From NCBI RefSeq assembly GCF_011761565.1, contig NZ_JAASRM010000001.1, positions 1,364,139 through 1,428,138 of the forward strand: a DNA stretch of 64,000 bases. The letters are read 5' to 3'. The notes beneath the pieces were generated by a model. That model saw nothing but the letters and a program-made list of their open reading frames with translations. It was not told the origin of the DNA and made no database searches. Source of the stretch: Rhizomicrobium palustre. GTDB taxonomy: Bacteria > Pseudomonadota > Alphaproteobacteria > Micropepsales > Micropepsaceae. Numbering within the stretch: position 1 is the stretch's first letter; each line of letters starts with the position of its first letter. This document shows positions 48,068-55,547 of the stretch, piece by piece. The position numbers were made by a program, and so were the translations under genes.

Positions 48068-48606
48068 GCGCGCGGTTCCATAGCACCCGAGGCCTCGCCT
48101 CTGGGGCCGTCATCGGCCTGCATATCTTGATCGTGGCCGCGCTTCTGAACGCCGTGGTGATCACCCATTGGGAAAAGCCGACCGTCAGCGAAGCCATTCT
48201 GGAATTTCCGCCACAGCCTCAGCCGGAAAAAGCCGCCCCCAAAGCGGCATCCGGCGCGGCAGCGGCCTCGGGAACATTCCAAGGTCCCGCACCCATATTT
48301 CAGACCCCGAATTTCTCGCCGCAAGCTTTGGGGCTGGGACAGGCGGTGTTCGGCTGCCAGCCGGAGAAGTGGCAAGACCTTTCCCGCGAGCAGCAGGAAA
48401 AATGCGCCAAGCTTTCGGGCGGACGCTTCGTGGCGATGAAGGATGGCGTGCCGGTCGACCTCAAACTCAAAGGCCCCGAATGGGAGGGGCTTCGCAACAG
48501 CGATCTCAGAGCGCGCGAACGCAACACCTCCGATCCCTGCCAGGCCGCCAAAGCCACCGGGACTGAATGCATTCACGACATCATCTATGGCAAAGGGCTG
48601 TGGTGA
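48064..48606 (+). CDS. Unknown membrane-anchored Cys-rich protein of padR operon
   Basis: About 180 aa if it starts at CTG 48064 (CGGAG 6 nt upstream, overlapping the previous stop as CTGA). The frame is open further upstream to 47749 but that part is antisense-like and unlikely. It has one N-terminal membrane helix (GAVIGLHILIVAALLNAVVI), a Pro-rich stretch (FPPQPQPEKAAPKA) as in TonB-like proteins, and a periplasmic part with four Cys (GCQPEKW, KCAKL, DPCQAAK, ECIHD). No family recognised. Confidence 0.65.
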   Translation: MSARFHSTRGLASGAVIGLHILIVAALLNAVVITHWEKPTVSEAILEFPPQPQPEKAAPKAASGAAAASGTFQGPAPIFQTPNFSPQALGLGQAVFGCQPEKWQDLSREQQEKCAKLSGGRFVAMKDGVPVDLKLKGPEWEGLRNSDLRARERNTSDPCQAAKATGTECIHDIIYGKGLW

Positions 48607-48626
48607 GTTCGAACCAGGCGCGCACT

Positions 48627-49136
48627 TTACGGAGAACAGCGCACGCGTTTGGCAAAGGTGATGAGGTGGTCGACACATCCTGGTGATGAGCCTAGCGGCA
48701 GAAGCACAGCTTCGGCATCGGCAAAACACGCCTCACGTTCGAGCTGCGCGGAATAGCGGACCGCCCAAGGCTGGCCGGTTTCCACAATGTCCCGGTAAAC
48801 ACAGCTCCAATAGCGCGCCGAGTTGGGAAGGTCAGTGGCGATATCGCTTAAGCGGCGCTGGGCCAGAGGCGCTTTGTAAGCCCGCACAACATCATCGCCC
48901 ACAATCGTATATTCGAAGTCTTTGCCGCCCGCGATCACCTTCAACAGGATGACATGCGCGAGCAGATGCCGGATCGGGCGCGGAGAAATCTCTTCGCGTG
49001 CGGGATAAAGGCGAGCACCACAAAGACCCAACCAATATGCGTAGCCTTGCCGGACTTCGGCGAAACGGAGCTCGTCAAATTCGATGCGCCGGTACGTGTC
49101 CTGAATCAGATCCTCTGTCGCATCGCGAATGTGCAT
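48627..49136 (-). CDS. PAS_5 domain protein
   Basis: 169 aa, soluble. The central region has RPIRHLLAHVILLKVIAGGKDF and YTIVGDDVVRAYKAPLAQRRLSD, the pattern of the alphaproteobacterial PAS_5 family (single-domain PAS proteins without kinase). The end, with EAVLLPLGSS and VDHLITF, fits too. Ligand and partner unknown. It overlaps no neighbour and converges on the padR operon. Confidence 0.75.
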   Translation of the reverse strand: MHIRDATEDLIQDTYRRIEFDELRFAEVRQGYAYWLGLCGARLYPAREEISPRPIRHLLAHVILLKVIAGGKDFEYTIVGDDVVRAYKAPLAQRRLSDIATDLPNSARYWSCVYRDIVETGQPWAVRYSAQLEREACFADAEAVLLPLGSSPGCVDHLITFAKRVRCSP

Positions 49137-49254
49137 GCCGCCCGCCCCTCATCCCTGGCGGGAGCATAGCTATGCGTCCCCCCTGGGGTAAGCCCAGGAG
49201 GGTGCAAACACTTGTAAAACCTAGCAAATTCTTCCACAGCGGGTAAAGCCGGGG

Positions 49255-49719
49255 CTACTTGCCACCGAGCAGCGGCTTGATGAGGGCACCGGCTTTGCCG
49301 AAATCCATCGTGCCGGTGTAGCGCTCTTTCAAGGCGCCCATCACCTTGCCCATGTCCTTGAGCGAGGTCGCGCCGGTCTCGGCGATGATGGCCGCGATGG
49401 CGGCTTTGGTTTCGGCTTCATCGAGTTGGCGCGGCATGAATTCACGAATGATGGCGATCTCGGCCCGCTCGGCGGCGGCAAGTTCAGGACGATTGCCCTG
49501 CTCATAAAGCGCGATGGAATCCTCGCGGCTTTTGATCATCTTGCCGAAGAGCGCGAGGATCTCGTCATCGGAAATCCCATCGCGGCTGGTTTCGGTGCGC
49601 GAGGCGATATCCTTATCCTTGATCCCGGCTTGCACGAGACGCAGCGTGGCGACGCGCTTCTGGTCATGCGCCTTCATCGCCTCTTTCACCGAATTCATAA
49701 TCTGATCGCGCAACGCCAT
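49255..49719 (-). CDS. yqeY: GatB/YqeY domain protein
   Basis: 154 aa helical protein: MALRDQIMNSVKEAMKAHDQ, ATLRLVQAGIKDKDIA and KDMGKVMGALKERYTG are characteristic. It is related to the C-terminal tRNA-binding part of GatB. Its role as a stand-alone protein is uncertain, perhaps tRNA-linked amidation. In many alphaproteobacteria it lies next to dnaG and carA; here it is separated from both by accessory genes. Confidence 0.92.
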   Translation of the reverse strand: MALRDQIMNSVKEAMKAHDQKRVATLRLVQAGIKDKDIASRTETSRDGISDDEILALFGKMIKSREDSIALYEQGNRPELAAAERAEIAIIREFMPRQLDEAETKAAIAAIIAETGATSLKDMGKVMGALKERYTGTMDFGKAGALIKPLLGGK

Positions 49720-49778
49720 GGCTGATTCTCCTTGTGGCGCGTAATCTAGTCATCGGGACCCCAACTCACAACCAAGCC

Positions 49779-50909
49779 ATGGTCACACGCATCCTCTTGG
49801 GATTGCTCACGGTTTTCGCCATCGCGCGGGCCGAGGCAGCGGATACGCCAAAGCAGGCCTTGGACGCGGCAACAAAAGTGCTGTCGTCTCACACCGATGG
49901 CTTCTATCTCGATCACAAGGCAGGCGCTGAAACCGCGCTCGACAATTTCAGAACCGCAGCGCAACGCTGGGCGGTCGCCTATCTTGATGCTCACCCCAAA
50001 GCTGCGCCATCCGCGCTGAAAGCGGCAGCCGAAGCGATGGATCGCGAGCTGAGTATCACCTTCACCCCCCTCGCACCGGAGTTGATGGCCGTAAGCGCGA
50101 GCTATGGCGAGCTTGGCAATGTGTTTCTGCTTGCCAAGCAAGGCACACACTACGCGGTCGTCTGGGATATCCGGAAAACAGGTCCGGACACGGCACGCGA
50201 TAACGGATGGGGGGCAATGGCCGCCTTTGGAGATGGCTGCGGGCGTTGCTGTGATTGCCGCGCTTTATATGGCGACGTATATGCGTTGCCGCCTGATGCG
50301 GCGGGACATATCCGCTTTTATATCGATGGCGGCTATGCCCAGCCCGCCGGCGCCACGCGGGGCGCTGAGATCAGCATCTGGGCCTGGGATGGCAAAGCGG
50401 CCAAAGCCCTGTTCAAAGGTGATTACGTTTCGGTGGCCGACGATCTGCCGATTGTCGAAGCCAAAGACGACACCATCCTGGTGCATCCCAAAACGCAGTA
50501 TCGCATGTTCTATGCCTGTGGCGCCTGTTCCGGGCGCAAACTGACCTGGACGCTGAAACTCACCGGCGATGGCGTGCGGGATTTAGGCAAGCGTGTCGAT
50601 CTTCCCGAAGCCGATGCGGTGGATGAGGTTTTCCTCCGGCTCTGGCAAGGCAAGGGTGCCAGCGCATTGGCGGCGCCCAAGGTGCTGGAAAAGATGGCGG
50701 CGATTGTTGCTGAGACGAAGAAGAGCGCTTCCGATCCGAACGACCCGAATCTCGGCATGCTGTCGGGGATCGATGTGAAGCGGAACGGGGATCGCGCCAC
50801 CCTCACCTATGACACCGCTGTGGCCGCCGCCCCGAAGATGGTGGCCACGGTTCTGCACAAGAAAAGCGGGTATTATCTCGAGGCTTTCGATTTTTCCCTG
50901 AAGAATTGA
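49779..50909 (+). CDS. Secreted protein of unknown family, tandem copy 1
   Basis: 376 aa from the ATG at 49779 that starts the signal peptide MVTRILLGLLTVFAIARAEA. The mature protein contains a Cys cluster (GDGCGRCCDC, then FYACGACSGRKLTW), ISIWAWDGKAAKALFKGDY and LPEADAVDEVFLRLW. No named family is recognised. The gene at 50982 is a diverged paralogue: signal peptide, WDGK, YAQ, Cys pair and PEADAVD motifs align. Secretion to the periplasm or outer membrane is expected. Confidence 0.75.
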   Translation: MVTRILLGLLTVFAIARAEAADTPKQALDAATKVLSSHTDGFYLDHKAGAETALDNFRTAAQRWAVAYLDAHPKAAPSALKAAAEAMDRELSITFTPLAPELMAVSASYGELGNVFLLAKQGTHYAVVWDIRKTGPDTARDNGWGAMAAFGDGCGRCCDCRALYGDVYALPPDAAGHIRFYIDGGYAQPAGATRGAEISIWAWDGKAAKALFKGDYVSVADDLPIVEAKDDTILVHPKTQYRMFYACGACSGRKLTWTLKLTGDGVRDLGKRVDLPEADAVDEVFLRLWQGKGASALAAPKVLEKMAAIVAETKKSASDPNDPNLGMLSGIDVKRNGDRATLTYDTAVAAAPKMVATVLHKKSGYYLEAFDFSLKN

Positions 50910-50981
50910 GGATTTCGCGCGATGGCAAACCTCCGTGCAGGGCGTAATCTCTTCATCAGGGCAGCAATGCACAACCCAGCC

Positions 50982-52142
50982 ATGATCAGACGCATCCTCT
51001 TGGGATTGCTCGCAGTTTTCGCCATCACGACGGCCGAAGCAGCGCAGACGCCAGAAGCGCGGTACGCCGCGGCATTGGCGGTGCTGGAAGCCAAATGCGG
51101 CGACGATTGCGGTTTTGGGGTCGACGAAAGCAATCCCGAGGAGGTGAAAGCGCTCGATGCCCTATGGGATGCAACACAGGATTGGACGCTGGCCTTTCTT
51201 GAGAGCAATCCCGGTATCGCGTTAGAGCCGCTGAAGACGGAGCTTTTGAATCGGCACCCTCCGACATTTCAATCTCCGAGTATCGCACCAGATTGGGTGA
51301 CCTCGCTGGCGGATGATCTCTACGCCTTTTCCACCCGCTGGGACCAAATCGGAACGGCATTTTTAGTGGGCAAGAGAAACGGCCGATGGACCGTTCTTTG
51401 GGACGTGCGCAAGACCGATACGAGGCACTTTCCCGTGCTCAACGCATGGCGAACGGATCACGGCGGCGGCGCCTGTCGCGATGACGATCTTGGGTATGCC
51501 TGCGGCTCGCTTTCCGGCGGCATCTTCCCGCTAAAGCCTGATGCTGAAGGCAAGCTGCGCTTTGGCCTTGGCGGAACCTACGCCCAGGGCGGCGGCTTTA
51601 CCTTTACCAAGCAAATCAGTTTTTGGCGCTGGGATGGTAAAAATGCCGAGCCGCTGCTGGCGCACACCTATCAGCAGTACATCGAAGACTCGCAGGCGAG
51701 CGTTCCAGATACGCCAAGCCGCATCGTCGTCCGTGTGAAAGACAAGTTCAAATCGGTCGGAGTTTGCTGTGCGGGACGTCAGCTTAATTGGACCTTCCGC
51801 ATCCTGCCCGACCGCATCGAGGACCAAGGCAAAAAACCGCTCTACCCCGAAGCCGATGCGGTGGATGCGGTCTATGCCGCTCTACAAGACCACCGTTCTG
51901 CCGAGGGAGCGGCAACACCTGCCGCACTCAGCTTCATGGGGCGGAACCTTCCGGATGGTTTGGGAAACTTCGTGACTCGCCGAAGCGGTTCCGGCGCCAC
52001 GGTGTGCCTTTCCTCGGACGCCTTCGAGTCATTCTTCGTGCGGTTCCGTCTTGTACGGCGGGGCGGGAAATTCTTCATCGCAAAAGCGGAACGGGTCGCC
52101 GGCGATCTCGATCAGCACTGCTCCCGGCAAAAGGGGGAATAG
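50982..52142 (+). CDS. Secreted protein of unknown family, tandem copy 2
   Basis: 386 aa from the ATG at 50982 (MIRRILLGLLAVFAITTAEA); an in-frame ATG at 50922 is less likely. Shares with copy 1 the leader, WTVLWDVRKT/YAVVWDIRKT, ISFWRWDGKNAEPLL, VGVCCAGRQLNWTFRI and PEADAVDAVYAAL. Much of the rest has diverged. Function unknown. The gap to copy 1 is 72 nt, so both may be co-transcribed. Confidence 0.75.
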   Translation: MIRRILLGLLAVFAITTAEAAQTPEARYAAALAVLEAKCGDDCGFGVDESNPEEVKALDALWDATQDWTLAFLESNPGIALEPLKTELLNRHPPTFQSPSIAPDWVTSLADDLYAFSTRWDQIGTAFLVGKRNGRWTVLWDVRKTDTRHFPVLNAWRTDHGGGACRDDDLGYACGSLSGGIFPLKPDAEGKLRFGLGGTYAQGGGFTFTKQISFWRWDGKNAEPLLAHTYQQYIEDSQASVPDTPSRIVVRVKDKFKSVGVCCAGRQLNWTFRILPDRIEDQGKKPLYPEADAVDAVYAALQDHRSAEGAATPAALSFMGRNLPDGLGNFVTRRSGSGATVCLSSDAFESFFVRFRLVRRGGKFFIAKAERVAGDLDQHCSRQKGE

Positions 52143-52177
52143 ACCGCCTGGGCCGGGAACACAGCGCCCCCTCACCT

Positions 52178-52259
52178 GAAAAATCATCGAGGTTAGCGGC
52201 GCACCCATTGCGCGTTTTACGGGCGAAATCGCGGCGCACCGCTAACCCCGTGATTTTTC
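52178..52259. repeat. Long imperfect inverted repeat (82 nt)
   Basis: The left arm (from 52178: GAAAAATCA, then GGTTAGCGG-C-GC) is mirrored by the right arm ending at 52259 (GCGC-A-CCGCTAACC, then TGATTTTTC), with a mismatched 3-4-nt block between the two matched parts. The arms span about 25 nt each. It ends 2 nt before the 52262-52283 palindrome and lies 85 nt upstream of carA. Confidence 0.7.
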
Positions 52260-52261
52260 TT

Positions 52262-52283
52262 CCTCTCCCACAAGGGGAGAGGG
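52262..52283. repeat. Dispersed palindrome, CCCTCTCCC type, copy 4
   Basis: CCTCTCCC (52262-52269) and its complement in GGGGAGAGGG form a short hairpin with an ACAA loop. Same family as copies at 36033, 36476 and 38690. Confidence 0.65.
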
Positions 52284-52343
52284 ATTGAAGGGTTGACCCG
52301 GGCCTGCCCCGTCCCTATTTTCCGGCAAATTCGAGGTCCCCCC

Positions 52344-53510
52344 ATGAGCGATACCGCCACCCTGTCCTCCGCGCCAACGGAGGCTCCGTTTTCTCGCGCG
52401 AAGCTGGTTTTGGCCGATGGCTCGGTCTTTGAAGGCTTCGGCTTCGGTGCCGATGTTCAAGCCGTGGGCGAGGTCTGCTTCAACACCGCCATGACGGGAT
52501 ATCAGGAGATCCTCTCCGACCCCTCTTATGCCGGGCAGATCGTCTGCTTCACCTTCCCCCATATTGGGATTGTCGGCGCCAATAACGAAGACATCGAATA
52601 TGGCACCCCGCATGTGCGCGGCGTGATTGTGCGGGCCGATGCCACGCACCCTTCCAATTATCGCGCGTTGCAGACGCTCGATGTCTGGCTGAAGAAGCAC
52701 AACATTCCGGGCATTGCCGGGCTCGATACCCGCGCGCTGACCAGCCGGATCCGCGAGCAAGGCATGCCCCATGGCGTGATCGGGCGCGGTGACGATGTGG
52801 CGGCGCTGACGGCGGCGGCGAAGGGCTTTCCGGGGCTGGTCGGCCTGGACCTCGCCAAGGAAGTGACCGCGCGCCAGATGTTCAAATGGGACGAGACTCC
52901 CTGGGTGTGGAACAAGGGCTATGGCAAGGTCGAAGCCCCCACATTCCGCGCCGTGGTGCTCGATTACGGGGTGAAGAAGAACATCCTGCGCCTTCTGGCA
53001 GGCCTCGGCGCCGATATCACCGTCTTACCCGCGCAATCCACCCTGGACGACGTGCTGCGCCATGAGCCGCATGGCGTGGTGCTGTCCAACGGCCCCGGCG
53101 ATCCGGCGGCGACGGGGGAATATGCCATTCCGACCATCAAGGGTCTGGTGGACAAAGGCCTGCCGGTGTTCGGCATCTGCCTCGGTCATCAGATGCTGGG
53201 GATCGCCCTCGGAGGAAGCACCAAAAAGATGGCCCAAGGCCATCACGGCGCCAACCATCCGGTGAAGGACCTGGAAACCGGCAAGGTGGAAATCGTCTCC
53301 ATGAATCACGGCTTCACCGTGGATGCCGATACCCTGCCCAAGAACGTGATCCAGACCCACGTCTCACTCTTCGACGGCTCCAATTGCGGCCTGCGGCTGG
53401 ACGGGGCGCCGGTCTTCAGCGTGCAATACCACCCCGAAGCCTCGCCGGGCCCGATGGATTCGCACTACCTCTTCGATCGCTTCGCAGAGGCGGCCAAGAG
53501 GCGGGCGTAA
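52344..53510 (+). CDS. carA: Carbamoyl-phosphate synthase small subunit
   Basis: 388 aa from the ATG at 52344 (MSDTATLSSAPTEAPFS); an in-frame ATG at 52293 precedes it without conservation. Glutamine amidotransferase subunit that delivers ammonia to CarB for arginine and pyrimidine synthesis. DGSVFEGFGFGA and GFNTAMTGYQEILSDPSY-like text mark the N-domain. The class I GATase domain has VFGICLGHQMLGIALGG (nucleophile Cys) and YHPEASPGP (His/Glu). carB is not next to it: the next gene runs the other way. Confidence 0.97.
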   Translation: MSDTATLSSAPTEAPFSRAKLVLADGSVFEGFGFGADVQAVGEVCFNTAMTGYQEILSDPSYAGQIVCFTFPHIGIVGANNEDIEYGTPHVRGVIVRADATHPSNYRALQTLDVWLKKHNIPGIAGLDTRALTSRIREQGMPHGVIGRGDDVAALTAAAKGFPGLVGLDLAKEVTARQMFKWDETPWVWNKGYGKVEAPTFRAVVLDYGVKKNILRLLAGLGADITVLPAQSTLDDVLRHEPHGVVLSNGPGDPAATGEYAIPTIKGLVDKGLPVFGICLGHQMLGIALGGSTKKMAQGHHGANHPVKDLETGKVEIVSMNHGFTVDADTLPKNVIQTHVSLFDGSNCGLRLDGAPVFSVQYHPEASPGPMDSHYLFDRFAEAAKRRA

Positions 53511-53534
53511 AGCCCGCTCCCATCGCGAGATACC

Positions 53535-53566
53535 AAGGGCGGGGAGACTTCCCCGCCCTTTTCTTT
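53535..53566 (+). terminator. Rho-independent terminator of carA
   Basis: AAGGGCGGGG (53535-53544) pairs perfectly with CCCCGCCCTT (53551-53560) around a 6-nt loop and is followed by TTCTTT. It touches the 3' end of the convergent peptidase gene. Confidence 0.9.
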
Positions 53567-54878
53567 ACGGCGTTGTGCGAGTGAAAACCGTCGAGCCGCC
53601 AGAGGCATCGCGGACCGTGAGGCGTTCGACCTTGCCTTGGGCGTCGCGCGCGAATTGGAAACGCCGGTCCGGGACGCCCTCGCCGCCGAAGAGATCGGGG
53701 CCAAGCGGCACGAGCTTCACCTGCGGGGCGCGATCCCGCACGAAATAAAGCGCACCGTCCTTCAACTCCACGCTGCGGGCCATATATTGGCCGGCAAAGG
53801 GTTCGAGCGCTTGCGGCTTTGGCGGGTGCAGCAGAGCTTCTTCCTGTTCGAGCGCCCAGCGCTGCGCAGTGTAATCGCGACCGGCTGCGGGCTTTGCGAG
53901 GATCGCTTTCAGCGCTTCGATGTTGGCGCGGGACATCGCCTGATCCTGCGGCACGGCGATATCGGGTTTTACCCCGACAGCTTCCCAATTGGTGCCAGTG
54001 ATGGGATTGATCGCCGCGCCGGTGGAAATGAAAATCGCAAAGCCATCACCTGCATCCACAAAATCACCGGGGTTGGCCCCGCCATAGGTGACATCGCCAA
54101 TGAGAGTGCCGCGCTTCTGGGTTTGGACATCATAGGCAAATTCTTCAGCGGCCGATGCCGTGCGCCCGCTTATCAGCACAAAGAGCGGCACATCGCTGCG
54201 CTTGGGGCCGGTATAATTGGTGAGGGTGTAAAACTCCTCTGTTCTGTCTCCTTCGCGCTGATAAAAGCGGTTGAGCAGAACCTTGTCTTTGAAAAATGGG
54301 CTAAGCAGAAGATCGATCATCGCCGGCGAGCCGCCGCCGTTCTGGCGCAGATCGAAAATCACCGCGTCGCAATTGGCCATGAAGGCGAGCGCGGCTTCGG
54401 CTGTTTTGCGGGCCTCAGGCGTTTTTTTGCCGGTGAGGGCGGTATCGAAATCGGCGAAAAAGCTGAAGCGCAGATAGCCGATATTGCCGGGCAGGCGTTT
54501 GACCTCGTCAAAGCCGTAATTGACCTGGCGCATGAAGGCTTCTTCGGCGGCCAGATCCGGCGCGGCTGCCGCTTGCTGCTGCGACGGTGAAGGCGCGCGC
54601 CAAGTGACATGGAAGTGGCGGTCATAGGGGGTAAGCTTTTCGCTGAGCAGCGTCGCCAACTGGCCTTCATCCGTAATGGCGATGATAGAGGGATCGGCCT
54701 TCAAGGCACGCACGGAGTCGGCGATTTTCAGCGCTTTGTCCTTATAGACATAATGGTCCCGGATCAGATCGGCGATGTGATCAAGTTTTGCGTCGCGCTG
54801 CTGTGCTGTGAGGGCAAGCGCGGGTGCGATAAGGACCATGACACTGAGCGCAGAGGCGCACAAAAACCGAGTCTTCAT
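53565..54878 (-). CDS. S41 family (TSPc) peptidase, secreted
   Basis: 437 aa. Signal peptide to ALALT, then a C-terminal-processing-peptidase-like fold: GNIGYLRFSFFADF, VIFDLRQNGGGSPAMIDLL, catalytic Ser in LISGRTASAAEEFAYDVQ and GDVTYGGANPGDFV. No clear PDZ domain. The C-terminal ~90 residues form an extra beta domain. Likely a periplasmic or exported serine protease. Its ATG overlaps the marR stop by 4 nt, so it is coupled to the regulator. Confidence 0.85.
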   Translation of the reverse strand: MKTRFLCASALSVMVLIAPALALTAQQRDAKLDHIADLIRDHYVYKDKALKIADSVRALKADPSIIAITDEGQLATLLSEKLTPYDRHFHVTWRAPSPSQQQAAAAPDLAAEEAFMRQVNYGFDEVKRLPGNIGYLRFSFFADFDTALTGKKTPEARKTAEAALAFMANCDAVIFDLRQNGGGSPAMIDLLLSPFFKDKVLLNRFYQREGDRTEEFYTLTNYTGPKRSDVPLFVLISGRTASAAEEFAYDVQTQKRGTLIGDVTYGGANPGDFVDAGDGFAIFISTGAAINPITGTNWEAVGVKPDIAVPQDQAMSRANIEALKAILAKPAAGRDYTAQRWALEQEEALLHPPKPQALEPFAGQYMARSVELKDGALYFVRDRAPQVKLVPLGPDLFGGEGVPDRRFQFARDAQGKVERLTVRDASGGSTVFTRTTP

Positions 54879-55372
54879 GAATTATCCTGCAAATGGTGTT
54901 GGATCCGATCGAGCATGGGGCGCTTCAAGAGCGCTGCATCGAGGGCTTCGAGATCTGCCAGAAGGCTGGGCGCGGCCTCTTTCAGAAGTGCGGCGCTCGC
55001 CGCCGACACCGCATCCCATAAAGGATCGAGTTTCTCGCATAGCGCGCGGCCCTTGGCGGTCATCTGTAGAACACGGCTGCGCTTATCGTGGCGGGCTGTG
55101 ACCCGGCGGATGAGGCCACGCTTTTCCAGCGCATTGGCCACCTGCACCACGGCGACATGGCTCTGGCCGAGGACGGCGGCGGCGCTGCCAATATCCAAAT
55201 CCTCAGCGTGGCGCAGAAGCGTAAAAAGCCCATACCAGCGCGGTTCGAAATCCACGCCCGCCTCGTCGTACATAGCCGACACCCCTGCATTTAGGGTTTC
55301 GAACAGGCGCCGGAGCCGCGTTCCCAAGGCGCGGGAACCTTGGCTGATGAGAAGATCGTGATGTGCCGTCAT
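54875..55372 (-). CDS. MarR family regulator
   Basis: 165 aa from the ATG at 55372 (MTAHHDLLISQGSRALG). In-frame Met at 55450 is less likely because it would run through the operator. Winged-helix motifs: HAEDLDIGSAAAVLGQSHVAVVQ (recognition region) and GLIRRVTARHDKRSRVLQMT (wing). Ligand unknown. The palindrome just upstream suggests autorepression, and coupling with the S41 peptidase suggests that gene is its target. Confidence 0.88.
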   Translation of the reverse strand: MTAHHDLLISQGSRALGTRLRRLFETLNAGVSAMYDEAGVDFEPRWYGLFTLLRHAEDLDIGSAAAVLGQSHVAVVQVANALEKRGLIRRVTARHDKRSRVLQMTAKGRALCEKLDPLWDAVSAASAALLKEAAPSLLADLEALDAALLKRPMLDRIQHHLQDNS

Positions 55373-55374
55373 TA

Positions 55375-55392
55375 TATGTAAGTGCTTACATA
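55375..55392. promoter_or_regulatory. Palindromic MarR operator candidate
   Basis: TATGTAAG (55375-55382), centre TG, CTTACATA (55385-55392): perfect 8-bp arms. It lies 3-20 nt upstream of the marR start codon and could block transcription or ribosome access. 18-bp palindromes are typical of MarR-family operators. Confidence 0.75.
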
Positions 55393-55547
55393 AAATTCCG
55401 CACCTCGCAAGTGACCGTTTCTTTAGGGGAGAGTTCGGGCCGCTTCGCACATCACTCTAACTTGCAAATACTTCCGTATGCGCTTTGTCGTTGCTGCGCA
55501 GAGGGGAACGTGACAGCCTTCGCGGCGTGGGTTTTGCGAGAGTTCTC

